From: Planctomycetota bacterium
Lineage (GTDB): Bacteria > Planctomycetota > B15-G4
Reading direction: 5' to 3'
Assembly (NCBI GenBank): GCA_029259715.1
Contig: JAJDEP010000005.1
Span: 186,001-250,000 of the forward strand
Length of the DNA: 64,000 nt
Under the pieces are notes generated by a model. That model saw only the letters and a program-made list of their open reading frames with translations. It was not told where the DNA came from and searched no databases. Position numbers and translations under genes: made by a program. Below, one piece after another: positions 33,915 through 43,180 of this stretch (positions within the stretch are counted from its first letter, which is position 1; the number at the start of each line of letters is the position of its first letter).

Positions 33915-36347
33915 CTACGCGGGGGCGCCGGGGCCGGGATCGATCCGGCGCCCGAAGACGAACAGCACACTCAACATGACGACGAGGGCGGAGCCGAGGG
34001 CCAACGGCAGGCTCCACCAGTCGACCATGATCGACGGCAGGTAGCCGGCCCCGATGGCGATGGCCGCCGTCGTGATGGCGTAGGGCGCCTGGGTGCGCAC
34101 GTGGTCGACGTGATCGGAGGCGCTGCTGACCGAGCTGAGCACGGTCGTGTCCGAGATGGGTGAGCAGTGGTCGCCGAAGATGGAGCCCTCGAGCACGGCG
34201 CCGATGCTCATGACCACCATGACCATGGAGCCGAGCCCCGAGTCGGCGCCCACGGCCGCGGCGAGGGCCACCACGTTGGGCAGCAGGATCGACATGGTCG
34301 ACCACGACGAGCCCGTCGAGAGGGCCACGATGGCCGCGATCAGGAACAGCAGCACCGGCAGCAGCTGCGGCGGGAACGAGTCGGACATGAGCGCCACGAG
34401 ATAGTCGGCGGTGCGCAGGTCCTGGCACACCTTCCCGATCATCCAGGCCGAGAAGAGAATCAGCACCGCGAAGAACAGCGCCCGGATCGAGCTCAGGCCC
34501 GCCGTGCGGATGTCGCCCCAGCCGAGGTGCTTGCGGGCCGTGTTGAGCGACCCGGTGAGTCGCCCGCTGACCCAGCACACGCCCACGAAGATCAGGCCCC
34601 AGACGAAGTACCCGCCCATGGGCGCGCTCATCAGGTCGAGCGTCGCCTGTGGCAGGATCCCGCGCACGGTGAGTTGCAGCGCGTCGCCGTCCGACATCGG
34701 GACGCCCGTCAACCACGCGGCCATCGGGGGCATCAGCTCCCAGGCCGCGACGAAGCCGGCGGCCATACCGATGCGCGTGCGCGCCGAGCCGGCGAGGAAG
34801 GCCGCCAGCAGCATGCCGAAGAACGAGCCGAGGAAGATCGGTCCGGCGCCGCTGCCGTTGTAGAGCACCGCCTGCCACGAGGTGATGTCGCTGAAGGAGA
34901 GCTGCCCCGCAGCCCACAGTCCGGGGCCGCCGCCGTCGACGAAGATGCGCCAGAAGGTGACCAGCAGCACGCAGCCGATGGGCAGCAGCGCGTCGCGCGC
35001 CCGCAGCGTGAGCCCATCCTTGGGCGTGATGCGGGTGGCGGCGTCGCCCACCGTGGGCCGGCCGCCCTTGCGCACGAGCTGGCCCGTCTGCCGCGCCCGC
35101 TCCTCGGCCCGCCGCATGGGCCCGAAGTCCCGCTGGGTCAGCACCACCAGGCCGACGAACAGGAGCGTGAACAGGCAGTAGTAGCGAAAGGGGATGGTCT
35201 GCAGGAAGACCGCGTAGGCGCTGTCGGTGATGCCCGCGCCCGGGAGCTGCGCCGAGTAGGTCGAGACTTCGAAGGCGATCCAGGTCGAGAGCAGGGACAG
35301 ACCGGCGATGGGGGCCGCCGTCGAATCGACCAGGTAGGCGAGCTTCTCTCGCGAGATGCGCATGCGGTCCGTGAGCGGGCGCATGGTGTTGCCGACCAGC
35401 AGGCAGTTGGCGTAATCGTCGAAGAAAATGGTCAGGCCCATGGCCCAGGTCACCGCCATGGTCGAGCGCACCGTCTTAGCGAAGCCGAGCAGCAGATCCA
35501 CCAGGCCCTGCACGCCGCCGCTGCGGCTCATGATGCCCACCATGGCCACCAGCCACAGCACGAAGCCGATGATCTCGAGGCGGAAGGTGTCGAAGATCTC
35601 GTTGTGCAGGTAGACGGCGAAGACGTCCCAGAAGCCACCGAAGAGTGAGCCGGCCAGGCCCGCGCCTTGCCCGGACGCCATCAAGGCCGCACCGGCCCAG
35701 ATGCCCAGGAACAGGGCCACCAGCACACGGCGCATGACGAGGGCCACGAAGATGGCGAGCAGCGGGGGCACGAGGGCGCCGCGTCCGGGTTCGCGCCAAC
35801 GCGCGGGGTCGCCGGCGTCGTCGAGGGGCGCGACGACGATGCCGCCGGTCGAGCCCGCCACGCCGGCGCCCAGGGTCACCGTTCCGTCGACGACCTCGAC
35901 ACGCAGGTCGACGCTGATGGCCTCGCCCGCGGGATCGTCGGCGCCGCGCAACGTTACGGGCTCCAGGCCCGCGTTCTGACGCTGGACGTTGTAGAGGTTC
36001 AGGTTGCTGCCGAAGGCGCGGCGGAAGGCCGTGCCGTCGTCGTCGGCGGCGTCAGTCGAACCCGTGCCCTGGCGGGTGACGAACAGAGCGACGGCCCCGA
36101 GGCCTTCCCGCTCGAGTTCGGCGTGCAGCGCCGAGAAGACCGAGGAAGTGGCCGGCACGGCCGGGCTCAGGGGCTGGCCGGGCGGGGTGCCGCCATCGTC
36201 CGGGAAGGCCAGGCCGAGGTCGGCACCGAGCAGGGCGGAGGTGCCCTGGGCCGCGAGTTTGTCAGGGTCGGCGTCGGGCCACAGCAGGGCCGCGGCCAGC
36301 ACGAGGCCGAGGGATGTGCCGAGGATCGCAGTCAGGCTGGCTTTCAT
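33915..36347 (-). CDS. NhaC-family Na+/H+ antiporter with a large N-terminal exported domain
   Basis: An 810-residue protein, much longer than the usual 450-550 residues of NhaC-family antiporters. An N-terminal signal/anchor helix (MKASLTAILGTSLGLVLAAALLW) is followed by about 190 polar, probably exported residues, containing an Ig-like strand run (ISVDLRVEVVDGTVTLGAGV), and then the transporter with about 12-14 helices from about residue 195. Family signatures include FFDDYANCLLVGNTMRPLTD, the STAAPIAGLSLLSTWIAFEV helix, and GSIFGDHCSPISDTTVLSS near the end. ATG 36347 is chosen because the signal helix starts there. It probably exports sodium in exchange for protons. Confidence 0.9.
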   Translation of the reverse strand: MKASLTAILGTSLGLVLAAALLWPDADPDKLAAQGTSALLGADLGLAFPDDGGTPPGQPLSPAVPATSSVFSALHAELEREGLGAVALFVTRQGTGSTDAADDDGTAFRRAFGSNLNLYNVQRQNAGLEPVTLRGADDPAGEAISVDLRVEVVDGTVTLGAGVAGSTGGIVVAPLDDAGDPARWREPGRGALVPPLLAIFVALVMRRVLVALFLGIWAGAALMASGQGAGLAGSLFGGFWDVFAVYLHNEIFDTFRLEIIGFVLWLVAMVGIMSRSGGVQGLVDLLLGFAKTVRSTMAVTWAMGLTIFFDDYANCLLVGNTMRPLTDRMRISREKLAYLVDSTAAPIAGLSLLSTWIAFEVSTYSAQLPGAGITDSAYAVFLQTIPFRYYCLFTLLFVGLVVLTQRDFGPMRRAEERARQTGQLVRKGGRPTVGDAATRITPKDGLTLRARDALLPIGCVLLVTFWRIFVDGGGPGLWAAGQLSFSDITSWQAVLYNGSGAGPIFLGSFFGMLLAAFLAGSARTRIGMAAGFVAAWELMPPMAAWLTGVPMSDGDALQLTVRGILPQATLDLMSAPMGGYFVWGLIFVGVCWVSGRLTGSLNTARKHLGWGDIRTAGLSSIRALFFAVLILFSAWMIGKVCQDLRTADYLVALMSDSFPPQLLPVLLFLIAAIVALSTGSSWSTMSILLPNVVALAAAVGADSGLGSMVMVVMSIGAVLEGSIFGDHCSPISDTTVLSSVSSASDHVDHVRTQAPYAITTAAIAIGAGYLPSIMVDWWSLPLALGSALVVMLSVLFVFGRRIDPGPGAPA

Positions 36348-36479
36348 GAGCGGTGCGGCGGCCTGCCGCGCGGGGGATTGTAGGGCAAGGAGGCCCTGGG
36401 ACAACGAGCGGCCGGTGTCCGAGGGATGTCGCGACCCGCGCCTTGATGGCCCGTCCATCCATCACGATCATGAGCAACC

Positions 36480-36983
36480 ATGGATCCGACCCTCGCTGCC
36501 GTGCTCGTGTTGGCCGTGGCCGTGGTGCTGCTCACGGTGGTGCTCCTGCGCCGACTCTCGGCCCTGGAGGCCGGCGTGCACCGCGAGGATCCGGCCGAGG
36601 AACTCGGGACCCGCTTCGACGACCTGAAGGGGCAAATCGATCAGTTGAGGCCGGGAGCCCGTGTGGAAGCCCGGCTGACGGAGATCGGCGAGGCCCTGCA
36701 GCGGCTCTCGACGGCGGTCTCCGAATTGCAGACGCGCCCTCCCGTCCCGCTCACCGGTGAGGCGCCGCCCCTCGATCTGCCGGGCCTCGTGCGTCACCAT
36801 CTGTCGCGGCAGGGCTTCGACTCGATCCAGCTCGTCTCCGACCCCAGCGAGTGGGAGGGGCTCACCGGCGAGGTGGCCTTCGAGGCGCGCAAGCGCGGCG
36901 TCACGCACAAGGGGCGTCTGACCGTGCGCGACGGCGTGGTGACCGACGAGTCCATCCGTGCCGCCTACGCCGCCTTTCCCTGA
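36480..36983 (+). CDS. Small membrane-anchored protein with coiled coil
   Basis: A 167-residue protein of unknown function. One N-terminal membrane helix (about residues 5-23) is followed by a probable coiled coil (about 30-85, RFDDLKGQIDQLRPGARVEARLTEIGEALQRLSTAVSEL). A small alpha/beta C-terminal domain (about 98-167) begins GLVRHHLSRQGFDSIQLV and ends with a strand pair typical of small sensor or binding domains. The coiled coil suggests an oligomer; the C-terminal part would be cytoplasmic if the helix follows the positive-inside rule. It precedes asnS on the same strand by 81 bases. Confidence 0.7.
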   Translation: MDPTLAAVLVLAVAVVLLTVVLLRRLSALEAGVHREDPAEELGTRFDDLKGQIDQLRPGARVEARLTEIGEALQRLSTAVSELQTRPPVPLTGEAPPLDLPGLVRHHLSRQGFDSIQLVSDPSEWEGLTGEVAFEARKRGVTHKGRLTVRDGVVTDESIRAAYAAFP

Positions 36984-37064
36984 TCCGCCCTGCGCGACCC
37001 TCGCATCGTCCGTCCCCGCACCACATCGTCCTCGCTTCGTCCTCCCGCACCCACGAGCCGTTCC

Positions 37065-38362
<1,298 letters not shown>

Positions 38363-38366
<4 letters not shown>

Positions 38367-39025
38367 GCGCGGCCACCGACGGGCTCGGCGTGGCGAATCG
38401 TCGGCACGACCTCTCGGGGCTCGAGCGTGCCGCGGCCCTGGCGGGGCTGGGCGAAGTCGAGGCCCGCATCGCACCGTTCGATGCCCGGGTCGGCTGGTGG
38501 TTCCGGTGGGGACGCGGGACGCTGCAGGTCTCCGAGCGCATCGTGGAACGCTGCGTCCCGGGCGACGCCGAGGCCCTGCTCGTGAATGCGGTCATCGAGG
38601 GCCGCAAGCTGCGCACCTGGAAGATCTTCTGGACCTGTTGGTGGGTGTTCGTCGTGGCCTTCGGGGCCGTGGGAACGCTGGGTGGCCCCGACTACGCATT
38701 CCTCGATGGCTGGGGGCTGCTGGAACTGGGGCTCTTCGCCGTGGGCGCCGTCGTGGTCATGTTCATCCAACGGCAACAGTTCCGGCTCAAGGCGGATGAC
38801 GCCACCGTCGCCCTGATGGGTGATGCCGAGGCCCTCGTGCGCGGCCTGAACGCCATGGGCCAGGAAGAGCTGCGCTTCGGCTCGATGCGCATGGCCGCGC
38901 GTCCCGACCTGCACAAGCGCGCCGAACGGCTCGTCGCCAAGCATGCGCTGTGCTCGGCCGCGGGCGGCCCGCCCTCCGACAGCCCGCCCTCCAGCGATTC
39001 AAGGGACGATGCCGCCGGTGGGTGA
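38363..39025 (+). CDS. M48-peptidase-like membrane protein lacking the HExxH site
   Basis: A 220-residue membrane protein starting at GTG 38363, overlapping the asnS stop by 4 bases. Its layout follows M48 (HtpX-like) peptidases: a strand region ending [12 protein letters not shown], a helix where the zinc site should be, two membrane helices (about 88-106 and 119-136), then a segment [29 protein letters not shown] like the downstream AD-x-x-A helix, and DLHKRAERL like the family end. The expected HExxH helix reads [13 protein letters not shown], with no zinc-binding His, so it is probably catalytically dead. The family assignment is by eye. It overlaps the epmA-like gene by 17 bases. Confidence 0.65.
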
Positions 39026-40025
39026 CGCGGCGGAGCGGCCGCTGCGCCTCGCGCTCCATGCCGACGCCGCCCGTCTGGTCACCCTGCGCGCCCGGGTGTT
39101 GGCGGCGCTGCGCGCCTGCCTCGAGAGCCGTGGCCTCGTGGAAGCCGACGTCGGTGCACTGGCGCCCTTCGCGGGGCAGGAGCCCGAGCTGCATCCGCCG
39201 GGGGTCCGGGTGGAGGGGCTGCCCGGCCCCCTCTGGCTGCAGACCTCGCCGGAGTTGTTGCTGAAGCGCTTGGTGTGGGCCGGCGTCCCGGCGGTGTACG
39301 CCCTCGGGCCGGCCTACCGGGGGGGCTTCGAGGAGCTGTCCACCGAGCACCAGCCCGAGTTCCTCATGCTCGAGTGGTATCGGCCGGGTGACCACACCGA
39401 CCTCCTGGTGGACGACGTGGTCGCGTTGGTGGCTGCGGCTGCCGGCGCCCTTGGTGAGGGGGACCAAAGTGAGCAGGTTCCGGGTGCGGGAACCTCCGAT
39501 GTCGAGACACCCTCCACTCCCCGCGTGTTGACCATGGCGCAGGCCTTCGACGAATGCGGAGCCGGTGACCTGGCGGCCCTGCTCGCCGAGGAGCCCAGCG
39601 GAACGGCGGCGGTGTCGGAGCGCTTCCACAGGATCATCGTCGAGACCATCGAGCCGGCGTTACGCCGCGCCGGTGGCCTCGTGTTCCTGCGGGACTATCC
39701 GCTCTACGCGTCGGCCCTGGCGCGGATCGACGCGGCCCGCGGGTGCGCCTTGCGCGTCGAGGCGTATCTCGGCGGCATCGAACTCGCCAACGGTTGGGTC
39801 GAGCTCACCGATGCCGATTCGCTGGCCGAGCGTTGGCAAGCGGAGGGACGCGGTCGCGACGGCGTCCCTCCGGCCCTCGACGAGGGCCTGATCGCGCTGT
39901 ACCGGAAGCGTCCGGCGCCGCAAACCGTGGGCATGGCCCTCGGAGTCGACCGGCTGCTGATGGCGCTGCTCGGGGCTTCGCGCCTGGCGGACGTGCGTCC
40001 GTTGACGCTCGAACGCGACGCGTAA
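39009..40025 (+). CDS. epmA: EpmA-like elongation factor P lysine ligase (GenX/PoxA family)
   Basis: A 338-residue paralogue of the lysyl-tRNA synthetase catalytic core without an anticodon-binding domain, as in EpmA, which attaches beta-lysine to elongation factor P. Signatures: LQTSPELLLKRL, the motif 2 region with the family-typical FLMLEWYRPG, motif 3 with GMALGVDRLLMALLG, and ELANGWVELTD. A 25-residue polar insertion (about 146-170) follows the first third. ATG 39009 is used; GTG 39018 is possible. Neither efp nor epmB lies in the window, so the substrate is inferred from family membership only. Confidence 0.82.
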   Translation: MPPVGDAAERPLRLALHADAARLVTLRARVLAALRACLESRGLVEADVGALAPFAGQEPELHPPGVRVEGLPGPLWLQTSPELLLKRLVWAGVPAVYALGPAYRGGFEELSTEHQPEFLMLEWYRPGDHTDLLVDDVVALVAAAAGALGEGDQSEQVPGAGTSDVETPSTPRVLTMAQAFDECGAGDLAALLAEEPSGTAAVSERFHRIIVETIEPALRRAGGLVFLRDYPLYASALARIDAARGCALRVEAYLGGIELANGWVELTDADSLAERWQAEGRGRDGVPPALDEGLIALYRKRPAPQTVGMALGVDRLLMALLGASRLADVRPLTLERDA

Positions 40026-40189
40026 CGGCGCGCCGCTCCGGGCGACAGCCCTGACGCGATGTCCCCGTGCTCGTCCCGCTGGGACGGGGCGTCGTCTCGG
40101 TCGTCGACGACGGCGCCGAGCCATCCGACCCGCGCACCGTCGCCCAGCGAACGGACGAGTCCCCGGGTGCACTCCAGAGGAGATCGATC

Positions 40190-41425
40190 GTGTTACTTCC
40201 GTTTTCCCACCGCCGGCCTCGTTCCGGCCCTGCCTTCGTCGCCGTGGTCGTCTCGGCTGTGTGCGTGTCCTCCATCCTCGCGCCGGATGCGGTCGCTCTC
40301 GAGGACATGCTCGTGAGCCTGTCGACGGACAGCGAGCTCGCCGGCGCCCCGGTGCGTGACCAGGAACTCGTGCGCCATGCCGACGGCGGCACGGCCCGCG
40401 TGACCTGGCCGTCCGAGACGCTCGCGCTCATTTCCGGCGACCTCTCCGGCAACGGTTCGGCCGAGGTATTCGGTGACGTCGATGCGTTGCACGAGTCCGT
40501 CGGGGGCGCGACTGCCGTCGACGGCCTGTACCTCTCGCTGCTCTCGAACGAGGACGGCTTCCTCGACGGCGATGTGCTGCGCGCGACGCCCGCCGGCTTC
40601 GTGGTCCACCGCAGCGAGGCGGAATTCGAGGCGCTGATCGGGAGTCTCGACGGTGAGATCGACGTCGACGCCTTCCAACTCGACGACGACGGGACGATGC
40701 TGTTCTCGCTCGCCGAGAACGAGGAGTCGTCCCTGCTGTCCGGTGATGCGGTGGGATGGGTGGCCGACGGGGACATCCTGATCTGGGCCCCGGGCGATCC
40801 CCAGGCGGCGATCCTTTTCACCGAGTCGCAGGTGGACGACATGGTGTCGGCGGCGCTGGGTGCGTCCACGACGATGGGCGACGTGAAGGGCCTGGCGCGG
40901 GATCCGCAGAGCGGCGCCGTGTTGTTCAGCGTGCAGAGCCCGTCGAACCACGATGCGTCGGTGTTCTCGACGGCGGGCGGCGGTGCCCTCGTGGCGGGGC
41001 AGACGGAGGCTGACTTCGGCTTCGGCACGAATGCCGAGCTCGACGCGCTCACCGTGGCCCGCTCGTCCTACCGTTCGTTGACCGTGTCGTCCGGGCAGCC
41101 ACAGGCGGGCGAGACCCTGACCATCGAGTTGGCCGGGGCGGCGCCGGGCGAAGTGTGGATCATCCTCGCCGCCCTGGATTGGGAGGCCGCGCCCGTGCTC
41201 GGACTCGACGGATGGGGGGGACTCGTGCTCAGCCCCGACGTGCTCTTTTCGATCATGCTCGGTTCGGCGGCGAATCTGGCCGTCGTGACCGATGGCACCG
41301 GAGCGGCGACCTTCACCGACGATCTCGGACCGGGGGTTCCCGCCATCGACGTCGTCGTCCAGGCCATCTCGCCGTCACCGACGCTCTCGTCGACCAATCC
41401 GGTGTTGCTCGAACTCGGCCAGTAG
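40190..41425 (+). CDS. Secreted repeat protein of unknown function
   Basis: A 411-residue exported protein with a signal peptide ending near residue 37 (DAVALE). The GTG start at 40190 is supported by AGGAG 9 bases upstream. Three related segments recur at about 55-70-residue spacing: SLLSNEDGFLDGDVL, LFSLAENEESSLLSGDAV and LFSVQSPSNHDASVFSTAGG, each followed by a strand such as GDILIWAPG. They suggest a repeated beta-sheet module, perhaps a small propeller. The last 120 residues form a different domain beginning LTVSSGQPQAGETLTIELAG. I recognise no named family; the surroundings give no function. Confidence 0.7.
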   Translation: MLLPFSHRRPRSGPAFVAVVVSAVCVSSILAPDAVALEDMLVSLSTDSELAGAPVRDQELVRHADGGTARVTWPSETLALISGDLSGNGSAEVFGDVDALHESVGGATAVDGLYLSLLSNEDGFLDGDVLRATPAGFVVHRSEAEFEALIGSLDGEIDVDAFQLDDDGTMLFSLAENEESSLLSGDAVGWVADGDILIWAPGDPQAAILFTESQVDDMVSAALGASTTMGDVKGLARDPQSGAVLFSVQSPSNHDASVFSTAGGGALVAGQTEADFGFGTNAELDALTVARSSYRSLTVSSGQPQAGETLTIELAGAAPGEVWIILAALDWEAAPVLGLDGWGGLVLSPDVLFSIMLGSAANLAVVTDGTGAATFTDDLGPGVPAIDVVVQAISPSPTLSSTNPVLLELGQ

Positions 41426-41536
41426 TTTCGAACAGGCGGTCTCGCTAACATTGGGGGCTCGGTCGCGGCGTGCGGTGGCACACTCTCCCGTCGCGACCGG
41501 CCCTCATCTCCCATCGCCTGACCGGCCGGCTCCGCC

Positions 41537-41785
41537 ATGACCGCAACGCGTCTGATCCACTGCATTTTCCAGGGCAACCTGATCCACGAGCCCCTGCTCT
41601 ACAACCTGGGCAAGGACTTCGATCTGATCCCCAACATCCGCGGCGCGACCATCAGCGAGAGCCTCGGCAAGGTCTACCTGGAACTCGAGGGGGCGACCGA
41701 GGAGATCGAACGGGCGATCGAGTACCTGCGCGAGCGGGGCGTCGAGATCACCGACGTGCCCGAGGGCATGCCCGCTCAGCCGTAG
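41537..41785 (+). CDS. Stand-alone NIL domain protein
   Basis: An 82-residue protein consisting only of a NIL (ACT-like ligand-binding) domain, the module found at the C-terminus of the methionine importer ATPase MetN and in some ferredoxins. Recognisable parts are the first strand LIHCIFQGNLIHEPLLYNL, the central strand VYLELEGATEEIERAIEYL and the final GVEITDV. It may sense methionine or another sulfur amino acid, but no transporter partner is near. TAACAT at 41446-41451 is a weak possible -10 box. It starts with ATG after a G-rich leader. Confidence 0.88.
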   Translation: MTATRLIHCIFQGNLIHEPLLYNLGKDFDLIPNIRGATISESLGKVYLELEGATEEIERAIEYLRERGVEITDVPEGMPAQP

Positions 41786-41828
41786 TCGGGCTCGACCGCA
41801 GGCGGGTCCGGCCGCAAATGGGCCCGGG

Positions 41829-43085
41829 TCAGCCTTCGTCGTCTTCGAGGGCTGCGACCGCGGCGGCCACCTTCTTGCGGTAGGTCTCGACGGCGTCGGC
41901 GTCGTTGTACTTGCCGGACCACCAGGCGATCCATCCGTCCTTGGGGTCCGTGATGACCTTGACGCGCTTGTTGATGTCGATGACGTCCATCTTGGTCACA
42001 TCGCCGTCGAAGAAGAAGCGCGGGATGCGCGCGACGCGCTTCTGCCAGTGGTCGACCAGGCGATACGACTGCATCACCGAGGTGGGATCCGACATGTCCA
42101 CGCCGTTGAGCGCGTTGATGTAGGCCGGCGTCTGGGCGACCACGTCGCCGTCCTCGAGCAGCTTGCGCAGGTCGCGCTCCCTGCGGGGCGAGGTGCCCTC
42201 GACATAGACCTTGGTCACCGCATCCGACCACTCCTGGAACAGGGCAGGGTCGGTGCCTTCGAGCATCGGGAGTGCTTCGAAGGCGATCACCGGGTCGAGG
42301 GGTTCGTCAGGATCCTTCGGCGGCGGCTTGGTCGTGGTCTTCGTTTCGGGGGCGGGCGTGTCGGTGGCGGCGGCAGCGGTCTCGTCGCCGCTGCCGGCGT
42401 CGTCCGAACCCGTGTCCTTGGTGGAGGCAGGATCGGCGCCCGCCGTGCCGGTTTCATCGCCCGCGTCGGCGCCGGACTCGTCGCCGTCGGCATCCGTGGT
42501 GGTGTCCGTACTGGTGTCGGTGGAGGTGGTGGGCTCGGCCGGGGCGTCTTCGCCGCCGAACCAACCCATGCCCCAGCCGGCGCCTCCGACGACCACGAGC
42601 AGGAGCACCACGATCAAGACGATCAGCCCGACGGGGCTCTTCTTCTCTCCGGCCTCGGCCTTGCCGCGGGCGCCGCGACCGGCGCGCCTGCCGCTCCGGG
42701 CGGACTTGGCGGACTTGGCGGACTTCGCCCCTTTGGAGGCTGAGCGCTTGGAGGCTGCGCCCGCTCGGGCGCCCTTGGTGGCAGCGCGCTTGGAACCAGT
42801 GCCGGCTCGGGCGCCCTTGGTGGCGGGGCGCTTGGCAGGGGCGGCGGCAGCGGCGGGCGCCGCTTTGGTGGGTGCCTTGCGGGCCGGAGCGCGCTTGGCG
42901 GCCGCGGGCGCCTGCTTCGGCGCGGCTCGGGGCGACGCCTTGGGCTTGGCGGCCGGGGCTGCGCCGTCGGCAGGCGGGATCTCGACGATGCCGCCGCACT
43001 TCTTGCACTTGGCGCGGGTGGCCGAGACGGAATCAGGGATTTTGTAGCGGGCTTCGCAGCCCTGGCACGTGCCGACGCGAGGCAT
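41829..43085 (-). CDS. Zinc-ribbon membrane protein with an Ala/Lys-rich H1-like segment
   Basis: A 418-residue protein. An N-terminal zinc ribbon of the MJ0042 type (CQGC and CKKC pairs, residues 7-31) leads into about 110 residues rich in Ala, Lys, Arg and Pro with repeats of the form ATKGARAG-x-x-SKR, resembling histone H1 tails. One membrane helix (about 153-175) separates this cytoplasmic part from an acidic Thr/Asp/Gly-rich linker (about 180-260) and a C-terminal exported domain of about 150 residues that I do not recognise. ATG 43085 has GGAG 8 bases before it. The basic region could touch nucleic acid at the membrane; this is inference. Confidence 0.75.
   Translation of the reverse strand: MPRVGTCQGCEARYKIPDSVSATRAKCKKCGGIVEIPPADGAAPAAKPKASPRAAPKQAPAAAKRAPARKAPTKAAPAAAAAPAKRPATKGARAGTGSKRAATKGARAGAASKRSASKGAKSAKSAKSARSGRRAGRGARGKAEAGEKKSPVGLIVLIVVLLLVVVGGAGWGMGWFGGEDAPAEPTTSTDTSTDTTTDADGDESGADAGDETGTAGADPASTKDTGSDDAGSGDETAAAATDTPAPETKTTTKPPPKDPDEPLDPVIAFEALPMLEGTDPALFQEWSDAVTKVYVEGTSPRRERDLRKLLEDGDVVAQTPAYINALNGVDMSDPTSVMQSYRLVDHWQKRVARIPRFFFDGDVTKMDVIDINKRVKVITDPKDGWIAWWSGKYNDADAVETYRKKVAAAVAALEDDEG
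42700..42726. repeat. Three tandem 9-base units in the basic segment
   Basis: GCGGACTTG, GCGGACTTG and GCGGACTTC follow each other and encode Ser-Ala-Lys triplets on the minus strand in the H1-like segment of the zinc-ribbon protein. They fit slippage-driven growth of a low-complexity tail. Confidence 0.75.
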
Positions 43086-43180
43086 CACATGCACTCCGTG
43101 AGGAGAGGAACGGTCCGTCTGGGGGATGACGACCGCCGGCGTAGTGAGCCGAGCAAGCTAAGAGGCGTTGGGGCGAATGG

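Noticed and set aside
36984..37064. T-box or other leader before asnS
   Set aside because: Only 81 pyrimidine-rich bases without specifier loop, antiterminator or T-box sequence.
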